64,000 nt of DNA. It comes from Urophycis tenuis (lineage: Eukaryota; Chordata; Actinopteri; Gadiformes; Phycidae). Within the stretch, counting starts at the first letter, position 1. Every line of letters begins with the position of its first letter. The stretch lies in assembly GCA_036785325.1 (NCBI GenBank), contig JAXIVH010000033.1:2222363-2286362 (forward strand), in the 5' to 3' direction. Positions 1 to 36,005 of this stretch are shown one piece after another. The position numbers and the translations under genes were made by a program. The notes beneath the pieces are model-generated. The model worked only from the letters and a program-made list of their open reading frames with translations. It was not told the origin of the DNA and did not search any database.

Positions 1-212
1 GGGAGGGAGGGGGGAAGAGATCAGAGACCTCCCTAGAGAGACGTCAGGGCTGTAGAGGACCAGCCAGGCCGTCAGTTGCCCTAACAACATGCCGTTGTGA
101 GCGGAGAGGCGTAGCCACGGCGACGGCCTCTATGGGCTGCACAGGCGGCGGCTGGGAGTTCAGAGGTGACATGACCCTGACATGGTGACCCTTGACCTCT
201 GGGGGGGGGTAC
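1..212 (-). other. kif13b intron 18, partial
   Basis: This lies downstream of the GTACCC donor at 212-211. The next KIF13B exon, expected to start around RGSLLSEP, is not visible in these bases on the minus strand, so the window begins inside an intron. Confidence 0.7.
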
Positions 213-11938
<11,726 letters not shown>

Positions 11939-13069
11939 GGTGTGTCGTTTACCACCGAGGACCTGGTGATTTAGAACAACACACAAACACTGAACAACTG
12001 CTGCTTTGGGCGAACGGCACATTTTAAATGTATGTGTGGAGTTAGTGAACACGGAGCACATCGTTTCCACTGACTCCGGGGCTTCATGAATTAGTCAGAT
12101 GCAGCACGCGCCGGGACAGCGCGCCCTGTTAAACTTTAATGCGCAGCCCGAAATGTTTCTGATGGTGTATGATGATGCATGGTGGTGCATGGTGGTGTAT
12201 GGTGGTGCATGGTGGTGTATGACGGTGCGAGGCTCTGACCGTGGCAGGGAAGTGCGCAGCTCGTTTCCCAGTCCCACTCCTGGAAGAACTTGCGTCCGAT
12301 CTGCAGACACCTTCAGCTCCACCTCGGCTGGAGCGCACAAACACAACACACTAACTATCTCACCATCGCGTCTCCGCAGGCATCGAGAGCCAGCGAGACG
12401 GCAGATCGTTCAAACACGGTCAGTGTTGAAAAGTACAAACTTACGAATGACGCCAGTCGGGTTCCACCTGTTGTGTTTCCTGGTGGTGGAGGCGCTCAGG
12501 GGATTTGCCATTGGTTTAGTGGGCTTCCAAGACGCGCAGATCTGCACCCAGCGGGGGGCGCTGAGCGCGGCACGGTGACACCGGTCCGCAGGCGTTGGAG
12601 ATCTACGGAGCGGGTCCGACCCGCAGGGAGACACCGCGTTGGCACACGACGCGGTGGCAGTTCATGAGACGTTTCTTGTTGAACATAATGAACTATGGTA
12701 TATACTGTTTGGAGGGTTTGTAAGTGATAAGACATGAAGTTAAGAATGTTTCAATTTAACAAGGAGGTGTTATTTTACACGTTTACGACACTCAACATTC
12801 GTCCGCAGATTTAAATGATTAAAAAAAAATCAAGCAATTATTTAAGACGTTCCGTGTTTTAAGTATTAAAAAAACCGTAAAGTGCAAAGTAATGTAAAAA
12901 CGCGTTGAATTGAATGTGTTGCTCCCGTTTACGACAGTTGCTGTCAGCGGACGGCAGAGCAGCGTGTGTTGTTGTCACGTTCTGGAGGTTCTTCGTGTTT
13001 TAGACCTCATGTTCGCTCTTTAACAAAGATCACCTCTTCTGGATCCAGACCTCCTTAGTGGACTAAGAC
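11939..13069. promoter_or_regulatory. Head-to-head intergenic region between kif13b and elp3
   Basis: The two start codons face away from each other across about 1.13 kb, so this stretch must hold both 5' UTRs and probably both promoters. No clear TATA box was found. A short run of (GGTG(T/C)AT) repeats lies at 12160-12225. A shared bidirectional promoter is inference. Confidence 0.5.
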
Positions 13070-23631
<10,562 letters not shown>

Positions 23632-24560
23632 CCCAGGACCTGGTCTCAGGAGGGCCCCCCATGGGTTTTATTTATCCGGATGTTTTCTTGGGAGCGGGGG
23701 TGGTAAAAAGGCCTTATTAACCTGGCCGCCATCTTGGACCTATGCGCTAGAACCAATTCACCAAGAGGTGGTCAATTCCTTCCACCCAGCTAGCTTTTAG
23801 AACCAAGATGGCCGCTAGGAGAAGAAGACCACTGGGGAAGGATGCTGAGCTCCTGGTGGTCCTTCACGCTGGAGCAGAGAAGTCATCTGTGTTGAGATCA
23901 GGACACCAACACTCCATGCTCCTCATGGAGCCCACAGCTGTACTAAGGCTGCCTGTTAGCCGTATCGCTAGAGGCTAGCTATCTCTACAGGTGGAGACGT
24001 TAGCGCTCTGCCTAACGCTTGTTATCAGAGCGCTGAAGCCTGTTAGCCGTGTCGGCTACGCCTGCTAGCGCCCCCATCGAAACACAGTCCGCTATCTTTA
24101 GGCTCAGACAGTTTTTGGGGTCTGCTGAAGTTTCCCTGAGCAAGGCCGTCCGTCAGAAAGGTGTCTCACCCTCAGCCCGCAGGTAGACCCCGTCAGCATG
24201 GTGATGAGAACCCACAGCTCTCCTGATGAAATGCCCCACTTTGATGATTCAAATGTAATCCAATTCTGCCAGAGGAATCAACCTTTTGTGTGGAGGACAG
24301 GAACATTGGGCTTCACGCTCTCTAATCACCGCGCAGATTAGCGGCGTCTCCAGACGATGGCGGCTGATTGGTGGAGGGCCTGGGGTTCCCTCCCCCCATC
24401 ATCACATGCTTTGTGTTTTATGAGGCAGGAAATGGATTTGATGTGTTGCAGAAATAGGTCTGTACGATGCTCCACTTAATCCTGTTTCCTATCTTCAATG
24501 CCTTCTGCATCACTTTTCCTTTCTTTTGGAATAAAAAGTATATTTGTGAGACTTCCCCCT
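23632..24560 (+). other. elp3: elp3 3' UTR (probable)
   Basis: Downstream of the TGA at 23629-23631 there is no open frame of note. An AATAAA hexamer lies at 24530-24535 with a GT-rich element (TATATTTGTGAG) right after it, so cleavage near 24550 is likely. Confidence 0.6.
24530..24535 (+). terminator. Polyadenylation signal AATAAA for elp3
   Basis: Canonical hexamer about 900 nt after the elp3 stop codon, followed within 15 nt by TTTGTGAG. Confidence 0.6.
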
Positions 24561-26914
24561 GTGTCCTACTTCCAGCGTCTTCTCCTCCTCTCAGCTGTAC
24601 GTCCCTGATGTTCCACTGCTGTGGTTTTAGCTAATAGCTGTGCCTGGCGTCTCTTCCAGAGGTCAGAGGTCACACCCTGGCCTGTGACCCTGATGATTGG
24701 CCCTTCAGTGTGTCACCCTGATGTCCCTCACCTCCTCACCACCTCCACCTCCTCACGGCCCCATCGGCTTTGTCATCGGAGGAGAAAACTGTCATAGTCA
24801 AATAAACAGCTTCACCCCTCCACCCTCACTCAATCACCCCTCCTCCTCCCTAACCCCCTCTCCTCCCCCGTCCTCCCTCGCTCCATCACCCCCTCCCGTC
24901 TCGCAGGTTGATGGACTCAGAAAGGACTTGTGGGTAATTTCCCGGATTCAGAGTCTTAGTCGTGACTGGGCAGAAGGGCTGGAGGGGGAGGGAGGGAGGG
25001 TTAGGGGGAGGGAGGGGGTAATGTTGCAGTGTGACGCATGGAGGAGACCCCCACTCCCACCCCCCCCCCAACTCAACCCCACCACGCCATCTCTCCGCAT
25101 TACCCCTCTGTTAAACCCTCATCTCTGTTCCCCTCTGTTAAACCTCCATCTCTCTCTGTTCCCTCTCTGTTAAACCTCCACCCCTCTCTGTTCCCTCTCT
25201 GTTAAACCTCCATCTCTGTTTCCTCTGTCTGTTAAACCTCCATCTCTCTGTTCCCTCTCCCCCTGCATTCCCCCTCTGTATTTCACTCTGCATTCCTGTC
25301 TCTCTCTCTTGACAGTCTCCCTTGTTTCTCTCCTCTCTCTCCACATCCCATCTTCCACCACTGAACTGGTTAGTCCCTGGTTAGCTGGTTAGCCACTAGT
25401 CAGCCGCCCCCTGCGGTGAGTGTTAACCAGGTGGAGATGAGCGAGAGACTCGACACGCGAGCCAATTTAGCGCTGAAGAGCAGAGCGCTGTGGTCCGATA
25501 ACGACCTCTGATGGAGTCTGCAGTACACAGCAGAGCGGCTGTAATGGGAATGTCAGCCATTTTCTGCATTTCATTGCCTCTGCACCTGCACTCTGCACAA
25601 TGACAATAAAGTTGAATCTAATCTAATCTAAATGATGTCTGCCCGTTGGGAAGCCATTCTCTACTCTGCTAGCCCCCCTGAAGGAGGGGCCCCTCATGTT
25701 CCTCTTCTTCTCCTTGGAGGATTCATGAGATGTTTGAGTAGTGGGTCTCAGATCCTGGACACTCCACAGCAACAGTCGCCCCCCTCTGAGATGAGCTCAC
25801 GTTCCTCGAGGAGACGTCATGCCAGACCTTCATACCGGGGGACCCCCAGACGTCTGGCCCTGAGGACCACCCGGCCGTGGCGTTGGGGACCCCCTGGGGG
25901 GGGGGCTGTGATGTGGGGCCCGGCTCATGAGGTGAGTGGAAATGCGCCTGACCCGGCTCATACATCCTGGAGGGCCGCAGGGTTCTGGACCGGCCCGGCG
26001 CCAGGACGGACGGGGACCAGTTTGAGGTCTGCTCACCGATCAGGGAGCCAATGAAAAGACGGTCTTTAATATCCTGTCAGGGCTTATCTGAGCAGGACAC
26101 ACACACACACTACGGCCGTTTAGAAATGTACCCATTTGTGACATCACAAGTGGAAGTGTCCACCCAGATGTATGATGGTACCTGCTAGGCTGATGAATCA
26201 CCTGCACATCTGGGCAGACACTCCCACTTGTGATGCATCACTGGAGGGTCCATTAGACGGCTTGCTATTGGCTAATGAACCTCACAGCTGGTAACCAGCT
26301 GCATTAGCTAAGATTGCATGATGGTGTTAAGATTACAGTGTAGGATTAATTTTAGCAAAAATACAGATGTGTCCACATCTGGTATCAAACAGTCAGAATG
26401 TCGCTCATGCATCAGTAATGAAGGACGAAGACACGGTTGGAAAACTAAAACATTTTAAAAGCTTACACTGTGGTGTTCATGCATTCGACCTTTTAGAGCG
26501 AAGAACATCTGTATTTACAAAAAACCTCAACTAACAGCGCGGCGGAACCAGCGCCAGCTCCAACACCTCTCTGCTCACGCTCCAGAACCCATCAGAACAG
26601 AGAGCTGCCGGTACCATCTCCGGGAACATCTGGACGAGCAGATGCTGTGGTCAGGTGACCAGGCACCTTCCCCTGCAGCCAAACTGAAAGCACCCGCATC
26701 TCCCATTAAAACGCTGTGTTGACGTTAGCACAGCTTAGCACACGGCCGGCCGGCTGCAGGAACCCGCTGGTCTCCTGGAGAACCAGACGGGCTAACGGAA
26801 CCGCCGGGGGTCCAAGTGGTCAGGTGGACTTCAACCGACCAATCGGCGTGTCCCAAAGGTCTCTTCCCCCTCATCCCCCCCCCCCCAGGTCTCTGAGCCC
26901 CACCGGCGTGGACA
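24560..26914. other. Intergenic region between elp3 and the kinase gene (includes the kinase 3' UTR)
   Basis: The two genes converge here. I see no additional gene. It holds C-rich runs at 24810-24900, a degenerate (CTCTGTTAAACCTCCATCT) repeat at 25120-25260, and a retroposon tail-like sequence near 25590-25632 (ATGACAATAAAGTTGAATCT then AATCTAATC). Confidence 0.5.
25590..25632 (+). mobile_element. Non-LTR retroposon 3' tail fragment
   Basis: ACAATGACAATAAAGTTGAA then (TCTAA)n resembles the 3' end of fish non-LTR retroposons, with a short simple-repeat tail. Only the tail is recognisable. Confidence 0.45.
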
Positions 26915-27337
26915 TTAAGAGCTTTCTGGCCGGGGGGCCGGGCGGCGGGGGTCCGGGGGCGGGGCCTGTCCGGACGTCACGGCGACGGCCCGGCGGGCGT
27001 CGGCGTGCAGGGCGCGGCGGAGGCGGGACTGGAGCTGGGCGGCGGGGGGGCGAGCGAGGGGGTCGTAGGCCAGCATGGCCAGCAGGAGGCGGCTGACGGA
27101 GGGGCCGGGGGGCGGCAGCAGCGGGGGGGCTCGCCTGGACTTCATGGGGATGCTCAGCCGGAGGTCAGGGTTCTCCTGCAGCGCCTCGCCCAGAGGAACC
27201 AGCCCGGACGAACGACCCTTCCACACATAGACACCTGGAGAGAGAGAGAGCACCAGGGTAAGAGACAGCCAGGGAGAGAGAGAGAGACAGACGGAGAGAC
27301 AGGGAGAGACAGACCGACAGGGAGACAGACAGACAGG

Positions 27338-27372
<35 letters not shown>

Positions 27373-30300
27373 GGAGAGAGAGAGAGACAGACAGGGAGAG
27401 AGAGATACAGACAGGGAGAGACAGACAGGGAGACAGATACAGACAGGGAGAGAGGGAGACAGACAGGGAGAGACAGACAGGGAGACAGAGATACAGACGG
27501 GGAGACAGACAGGGAGACAGACAGACAGGGAGAGAGAGATACAGACAGAGAGGTAGAGACAGAGAGAGATACAGACGGAGAGAGAGAGATAGACAGGGAG
27601 AGAGAAACAGACAGACAGGGAGACAGAGAGAGATAGACAGGGAGAGACAGGGAGACAGATACAGACAGGGAGAGAGAGATAGACAGGGAGAGACAGACAG
27701 AGGGAGAGAGAAACAGACAGAGAGACAGAGAGAGAGACAGGGAGAGACAGACAGAGGGAGAGAGAAACAGACAGACAGGGAGACAGAGAGATAGACAGGG
27801 AGAGACAGACAGACAGAGGGAGAGGCAGACAGACAGACAGAGGGAAAGACAGACAGACAGACAGAGGGAGAGACAGACAGACAGACAGGGCTACCCTCCA
27901 GTAGAGGGATGTCTCCAGCCGTCCCCTGAGTGGTAGAACAGTTCTTATCTTTTAATGGACTGCGTCTGTTTAGCTTCCTGTAGCGTGGAGGGTTCAGGTT
28001 CTGAGGGTTCCTGAGTCTTTAGTGGCTGCTTAACACATGGAAGCCTCACATATGACTGGCATGTTTCCCAGTATGCGTTTTGCGTGTTCAAGTGACTGGG
28101 TTTGTTCTCTAGCGTGTATCCTGCATGTGCTCTACGGGCCGTGTGTTTAGCGTGTTGTGGCGTGTGTTTAGCTTGTGGTGGCGTTTGTTTGGCGTGTTGT
28201 GGCGTGGGTTTAGCGTGTGTTTTGCGTGGGTTTAGTGCATGTTTAGCGTGTGGTGGCATGGGTTTAGCGTGTGGTGGCGTGGGTTTAGCGTGTGGTGGCG
28301 TGTGTTTGGCGTGGGTTTAGCATGTGGTGGCGTGTGTTTAGCGTGTGGTGGCGTGTGTTTAGCGTGTGGTGGTGTGTGTGCTCTGCTCAGCGCGGCCCCC
28401 CCCGGTCCAGAGCCACAGGACACGAGATACAGAGCGGCAGCAACAAGCTTCAGAGGACGAGTCTTAATGCTCCTGTTATGGAGAGCCTGATGTCTTCTCC
28501 CGGGGGGGGGGGGGGGGGGGGGGGGGGGTAATGGGCTTTATCCTGCCGTGAAAAGACCACCAGACGCTGCAGGGGGAGGAGGGAGAAGGGGGAGGAGGGA
28601 GGCGGGAGGAGGGAGGGGAGGACCGGTTTCTTTCAGTTCGGTTTCCACCTTCTCAGCTGACAGAGCGTCAGTAAACGGATGCTGGAGCGAGGGGAACCGG
28701 AGCGGACCGTGGAGCGGGCCGTGGTCCATAAGGTGTACGTTCTGCTCCATAGAACATGTTCTATGTCTTATATATCATGTAGGATGGACTGACAGGAGAA
28801 GGAGTGACTGAAGAACCCGTGTTACCCTCTCTGCTCCCTTTTCTGTTAGAAAAGGAGACTGGGAGTCAGCTGGTTCTGGTCCTGGTTCTGGTTCTGGTCC
28901 TGGTTCTGGTCTGCCAGCGAGGCGTGAGGCCAACAGCTGGTGTGTTTCTCTGCTGTAGGACAGGTCGCCACGTGAGGGTGGTCACAGCACTCTGCAGTCT
29001 GCCTCTGGTAGCTCACTGACCTCCACTGACTGACCACCACTATAGAGACTGACCCCCCACTATAAAGACTGACCACCACTATAGAGACTGACCCCCCACT
29101 ATAGAGACTGACCCCCCACTATAGAGTGGGACCCCCACTATAGAGTGGGACCCCCACTATAGAGACTGATTACCACTATAGAGACTAACCCCCACTATAG
29201 AGACTGACCCCCACTATAGAGACTGACCACCACTATAGAGACTGACCACCACTATAGAGACTGACCCCCACTATAGAGACTAACCACCACTATAGAGACT
29301 AACCACCACTATAGAGACTGACCCCCACTATAGAGACTGACCCCCACTATAGAGTGGGACCCCCCACTATAGACTCTATAGACAGTAGACACTACAGACC
29401 GTCCTCCTGGGCAGTGCTCAGCCCGGGTCCGCGGCCCGGCGGGGGGACATAGAACACTGAGTACTGAATGAGTAACCGGCTGCTCTGGGCAGGAAGGTTC
29501 CAGATAGAATGCCAGAATCACAACAATAGGAAGCATCAGCCGGGGGCGTGGCTGACAGGCCGCAGCCACACCGTCAATATGGCCAATCAATTAAGTCAAC
29601 ATTCATTTGTGTGCGGCGCCTCGCTAGCAATAAAGATGCCAGTTACAGATCAGAGCACACTGACAGGGAGGTTTGAAGCTGAGTGTGTAGCATCCAGCAT
29701 GTAGCAGCCAGCATGTAGCACCTAGCATGTAGCATCCAGCATGTAGCAGCCAGCATGTAGCGTCTAGCATGTAGCAGCCAGCATGTAGCGTCTAGCATGT
29801 AGGAGCCAGCATGTAGCGTCTAGCATGTAGCAGCCAGCATGTAGCATCAAGCATGTAGCAGCCAGCATGTAGCATCCAGCATGTAGCATTAACCATGTAG
29901 CAGCCAGCATGTAGCACCTAGCATGTAGCATCCAGCATGTAGCGTCTAGCATGTAGCAGCCAGCATGTAGCACCTAGCATGTAGCATCCAGTATGTAGCA
30001 TCCAGCATGTAGCGTCTAGCATGTAGCAGCCAGCATGTAGTGTCTAGCATGTAGCATCCAGCATGTAGCATCAAGCATGTAGCAGCCAGCATGTAGCACC
30101 TAACATGTAGCATCCAGCATGTAGCACCTAGCATGTAGCGTCTAGCATGTAGCATCCAGCAGCGTGTAGCACCTGAAGCGTTACTGTGAAACCTTTCCTG
30201 CCTCAGGTTTCTATGGGAACGCCAGTGCCGGCTAATGAGTCTCTCAACCGAGCAGCAGGAAATACACCATCATCATCATCACCTTCATCAAGAACACGCA

Positions 30301-31552
30301 TGTTATGATGATGATGACTATAATAAGTGACTGACAGGACAGAAGGTTCCCATATGCAACAGATAACAGTGTGAACAGAATGTACAGATAATATACATAT
30401 ACAGATGAGGATAACAACAAGAGAAGCACTCAAACTATATACAATAATATCAATAGTGCAAACTGTGATGTTTATAACATTTGGTAACATTAATAACAGG
30501 CGTGTCCCACCTAGCTGCGGCTCGGTGGTTCCCTCCTCCAGGAACACCAGCCTCTCCAGCACCGCCCAGAACAGGACCCCCAGGGAGAAGATGTCTGCCT
30601 GGGCCGTGTAGCCCACCCCGGCCCACACCTCTGGAGCCATGTAGAAGTCAGACCCACAGGTGGACGAGAAGCACCTCTGCACCCCGTCCACCGGACCCTC
30701 GCTCATCTTGCTCAGACCGAAGTCCGCCACCTGGAGGGGCATCAGAGAGTGTTAGCTGTTAGCTGTTAGCGTTTTGTTAGCCGTGTTGTGCTTGTGCCCT
30801 GGTCTACGGTCCAGGCCGTGAAGATGGACTGAAGAGGAACATGGGGTTCCCCTGGGTGCAGCCCGCCGGGCCCACCCGGTCCCCCTGGGCCCTACCTTGA
30901 TGACGGGGCCGGTGGGCGTTTTCCGGACCAGGACGTTGTCTGGCTTCAGGTCCCGGTGCGTGATGCCCAGGCTGTGGAGGAACGCCACGGCTTCACTCAG
31001 CTGCTCCACCACGCTCTGGTTCCTCTGGCCGTCGGCCGGCCGGGACAGCAGGTACTGGTTCAGGTCTCCTCCGTCACAGAACTCCATCACCAGCCAGAGG
31101 GCCCGGCAGCGGGCGGGCGCCCCCTGGGGGGTCTCTGTCTCCTGGCTCCCTCTCCTCCTCCCCCGGGGCCTACTGGGGGTCTGGGTGTTGGTGCAGTCCT
31201 GAAGCCTGGGCCGGGTCTGGCTCTGCTCCGTACTGGGTCTGGACCCGGCGACCTTGCCTTTGAGGGCGGACTCCACCAGGTCCAGCGGGAGCCGGCCGGG
31301 CCTCAGCGCCTGCAGCGTCCGGGGTCCCGTCTGGAGGAGGCAGTCGTGCAAGACGATGACGTTTGGGTGGGTTGTGGCCGTGGTCCTCATGACCCACAGC
31401 TCCTGCAGGTAGAGCTCCATGCACTCCGGGCTGCTGCAGGGCAGCCTCTTAATGGCCACCCGGGCGCCCGTCTTGGACGAGTGGCCCTGGAACACCACGC
31501 CGTAGCTCCCGCGGCCCACCTCCCTGTCCAGGGTGTACAGCTCCTCCATCAT
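26915..31552 (-). CDS. Serine/threonine protein kinase of the STK35/PDIK1L (NKF4) family
   Basis: Coding exons 31552-30896, 30730-30511 and 27234-26915; phases join to about 398 residues plus TAA. Kinase landmarks are the glycine loop REVGRGSYGVVF, VAIK lysine, catalytic HRDLKPDN, DFG in VADFGLSK, and YMAPEVW. FCDGGDLNQYLLSR, PLGEALQENPDL and a closing MLAYDPLARPPA match the STK35 and PDIK1L pattern. A family-atypical insert rich in Arg, Thr and Pro (about residues 100-150, KGKVAG to GAPARCRA) splits the N-lobe from the hinge. The start at MMEELYTLDREV was chosen because it sits just before the kinase domain; upstream in-frame codons stay open to 31762, so a longer N-terminus like that of STK35 is possible. 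I cannot separate STK35-like from PDIK1L orthology by eye. Both relatives are nuclear kinases of poorly known substrate. Confidence 0.85.
27238..27890. repeat. (GACA)n/(GA)n complex array, kinase intron 2
   Basis: About 650 nt of mixed ACAGACAGGGAGAGA units. On the minus strand it is CT-rich and runs into the CTCTCTCCAG acceptor of the last kinase exon. Confidence 0.93.
28130..28382. repeat. GTTTAGCGTGTGGTGGCGTG minisatellite, kinase intron 2
   Basis: About twelve imperfect 20-nt units. Cys/Ala-rich open frames across it are repeat artefacts. Confidence 0.9.
28501..28528. repeat. Poly-G run, kinase intron 2
   Basis: 27 consecutive Gs preceded by CCC. The length is likely to be unreliable in the assembly. 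Confidence 0.9.
29028..29385. repeat. 19-bp minisatellite, kinase intron 2
   Basis: About 18 units of ACTATAGAGACTGACCCCC, with CACC and GTGGGACCC variants. Confidence 0.93.
29690..30172. repeat. AGCATGTAGCATCC minisatellite, kinase intron 2
   Basis: About 34 units of 13-14 nt: AGCATGTAGC followed by ATCC, AGCC, GTCT or ACCT. Variant order is irregular. Its GCATGTAGC core also appears in the mcm3 array at 49050-49240. Confidence 0.93.
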
Positions 31553-31679
31553 ACGGCCCCGGGTCCTCAACACGCAGCTGTCGGGCCAGCCAATCAGAGA
31601 GCTGTAGAACACACGGAGGGGAACTCCACGTTGGTAGGTACAGGGTGGTGAACCAGGATCGGTTTGAATGGCAGTTGGG

Positions 31680-31830
31680 AGGCTACAAGGAGACAATATG
31701 GAGACAATATGGAGACTATAAGGAGACAATATGGAGACTGCAAGGAGATTATAAGGAGACATTATGGAGACTATAAGGGGACATTAAGGAGACTATAAGG
31801 AGACAGTATGGAGACTATAAGGACACTTGA
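31680..31830. repeat. GGAGAC(A/T)ATAA short tandem array
   Basis: About nine imperfect 12-15 nt units containing GGAGACTATAA or GGAGACAATAT, just upstream of the kinase coding start. Confidence 0.8.
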
Positions 31831-32660
31831 GGCTGATAGATTAAAACACTTGGAGTAACCCGAGAGCTGCGGGTTTAGTTGAACATGACCTACCGTCAAA
31901 CAGAAGCTGACGATCCGCACGCCGAGCAGTCGATCAGGCTGTCTCTAATCAAACATCAATATAGATGATCTCTATATTTCATGAGCTATTCTATATTCAA
32001 TACCATATGTTAAGTGCGGACTAACGCAGAACTAAACAAATGGGGGAACAAAACTTCCGTGTTTTACAGCGTCCCGCTTCTTATCAACGTGCGCTCTGAT
32101 TGGCTGCGTCAGTTCACACCAAGCCCCTGATTGGCTGCGTCAGTTCATGCCAAGCCTCTGCTTGGCTGCACGGATTCTCAAAGTACGAAACATACAACGC
32201 AGATGGAAATGTTAGATAAGTTAATTCATGAAGAGTTCACGCTGAAATAACCCGCTTTATTTGATCATTAACGCGTGATCTAATGTGTATATAATGATAA
32301 TACCAATGAATAGCACGTTTGTAAGTTCACATAATGTTCTTTCCAGTTCCAGCATTTCCAACTTTCCACTGTATTGAGTTTACATTTCTGGCAACAGGTT
32401 GGGTTTACCAAGTGAAATTATTATTAACTTAACTATTTTAGTAAACTGCCTTTTGGTTCCATTTCTAGATGGCACGGATCATTCGATGACAGGTAAAAGA
32501 TTAGGTTCAGATCGTGTTATGTAGTGTTGTTAACGTAACCTGTCGACATCAGAGCTTCTCTCCGGCACTAGATGAACAAATAATAAATCATCATAAATAA
32601 TAACCTGTGCTTCAGCATGTGTTTGCTCTCAGGATACCACTGAATAGTGACTCACTCCAT
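31831..32660. other. Unique intergenic sequence upstream of the kinase
   Basis: It contains a near-duplicated CTGATTGGCTGCGTCAGTTC at about 32096-32145, but no coding block. A kinase 5' UTR or promoter could lie here; ATTGG (CCAAT reversed) motifs occur twice in the duplicate. Confidence 0.4.
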
Positions 32661-32673
32661 CAAGCCCCCACTG

Positions 32674-33840
<1,167 letters not shown>

Positions 33841-33841
33841 A

Positions 33842-34875
33842 AGATGTTCACTCCACTATCTAACACCACAACACTATCTAACACCGCGACACTATCTAAC
33901 ACCACTACACTATCTAACACCATTACACTATCTCTACACCACTTACACTATCAAACACCACTACACTATCTAACACCACGCCACTATCTAACACCACGAC
34001 ACCGTCCAACCACCACAACACTAATCTAACACCATTACACTATCTTACACTACTACACTATCTAACACCATTACACTATCTAACACCACCAACACTATCT
34101 AACACCATTACACTATCTAACACCATAACACTATCTAACACACGACACTGTCCAACACTACGGACACTATCTAACACCACTACACTATCCAACACCACAA
34201 CACTATCTAACACCATTACACTATCTTACACCACTACACTATCTAACACTACTACACTATCAAACACCACTACACTATCTAAACACCACGACACTATCTA
34301 CACCACGACACTGTCCAACACCACAACACTATCTAACACCATTACACTATCTAACACCACGACACTGTCCAACACCACTACACTATCTAACACCATTACA
34401 CTATCTAACACCATGACACCGTCCAACACCACCTACACTATCTAACACCATTACACTATCTAACACCACCACACTATCTAACACCAATTACCACTATCTA
34501 ACACCATAACACTATCTAACACCATGACACTGTCCAACACTACGACACTATCTAACACCACTACACTATCCAACACCACAACACTATCTAACACCATTAC
34601 ACTATCTTACACCACTACACTATCTAACACCACTACACTATCAAACACCACTACACTATCTAACACCACGACACTATCTAACACCACGACACTGTCCAAC
34701 ACCACAACACTATCTAACACCATTACACTATCTACACCACGACACCGTCCAACACCACTACACTATCTAACACCATTACACTATCTAACACCACGACACT
34801 GTCCAACACCACTACACTATCTAACACCACTACACTATCTAACACCACTACACTATCTAACACCACTGCACTGCT
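33842..34875. repeat. 15-bp minisatellite (ACTATCTAACACCAC)
   Basis: About 68 copies with TTACACTATC, GACACTGTCC and ACAACACTATC variants. Several one-base gains and losses break the 15-nt period, mostly in the first half (33930-34500). Confidence 0.95.
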
Positions 34876-35010
34876 AAGCTAGGGGTTAAGGGGTTATAGA
34901 TCTTTGTCGTCCATGAGTACTGTGTTTGAAGCTGACCAAATTCAAACTCAAATCTCATTCTGGGGAAGGCGAGGTCCTGACGTTCCTCTCTGGCTGACAG
35001 GGCAGATCTG

Positions 35011-35011
<1 letters not shown>

Positions 35012-35044
<33 letters not shown>
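35012..35044. repeat. Poly-C run
   Basis: About 33 nearly uninterrupted Cs. Confidence 0.9.
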
Positions 35045-35239
35045 ACACCCCCAGAACCCCCAGAACCCAGACCTGGCGTTCTGCAGCACCGGGTGGTGGT
35101 GTCGACGTAACGAGATGCGTTCCGCTCCGTGGGGTTTAACGGCCTGTGGAGGGCCAGGAGAGGAGCTGACTAACAGAGCTGCGTCTCCACTGTCATCACC
35201 GCCCCAACCATCCAGGTCCCTGCCCTGAGGCTGACTCAT

Positions 35240-35295
35240 TACCACGCTACCCTCTAGATCCATCACTGAACGTGGCTCTGATCAATAGTTATAGG

Positions 35296-35330
<35 letters not shown>

Positions 35331-35553
35331 CGCTACCTCTAGATCCATCACTGAACGTGGCTCTGATCAATAGTTATAGTATTATTATTATTATTATTAT
35401 TATTATTTTATTACCACGCTACCTCTAGATCCATCACTGAACGTGGCTCTGATCAATAGTTATAGTATTATTATTATTATTAGTAGTATTATTATTATTA
35501 TTACCACGCTACCTCTAGATCCATCACTGAACGTGGCTCTGATCAATAGTTAT

Positions 35554-35595
<42 letters not shown>

Positions 35596-36005
35596 CACGC
35601 TACCTCTAGATCCATCACTGAACGTGGCTCTGATCATAGTTATAGTATTATTATTATTATTAGTAGTATTATTATTATTATTATTTACCACACTACCTCT
35701 AGATCCATCACTGAACGTGGCTCTGATCAATAGACAGTTATAGTATTATTATTATATTATTATTATTATTATTATTATTATTCATAGTAGTAGTAGTAGT
35801 AGTAGTATCATTTATTACCATGCTACCTCTGGATCCATCACTGACGTGGCTCTGATCAATAGTTATAGTATTATTATTATTATTAGTAGTATTATTATTA
35901 TTATTATTACCACACTACCTCTAGATCCATCACTGAACGTGGGCTCTGATCAATAGACAGTTATAGTTATTATTATTATTAGTAGTAGTAGTAGTAGTAG
36001 TATTT
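35240..36005. repeat. Composite minisatellite with embedded (ATT)n/(AGT)n
   Basis: Seven to eight units of 85-120 nt. Each pairs a conserved block (CCACGCTACCTCTAGATCCA, TCACTGAACGTGGCTCTGAT, CAATAGTTATAG) with a variable ATT or AGT microsatellite. Confidence 0.94.
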
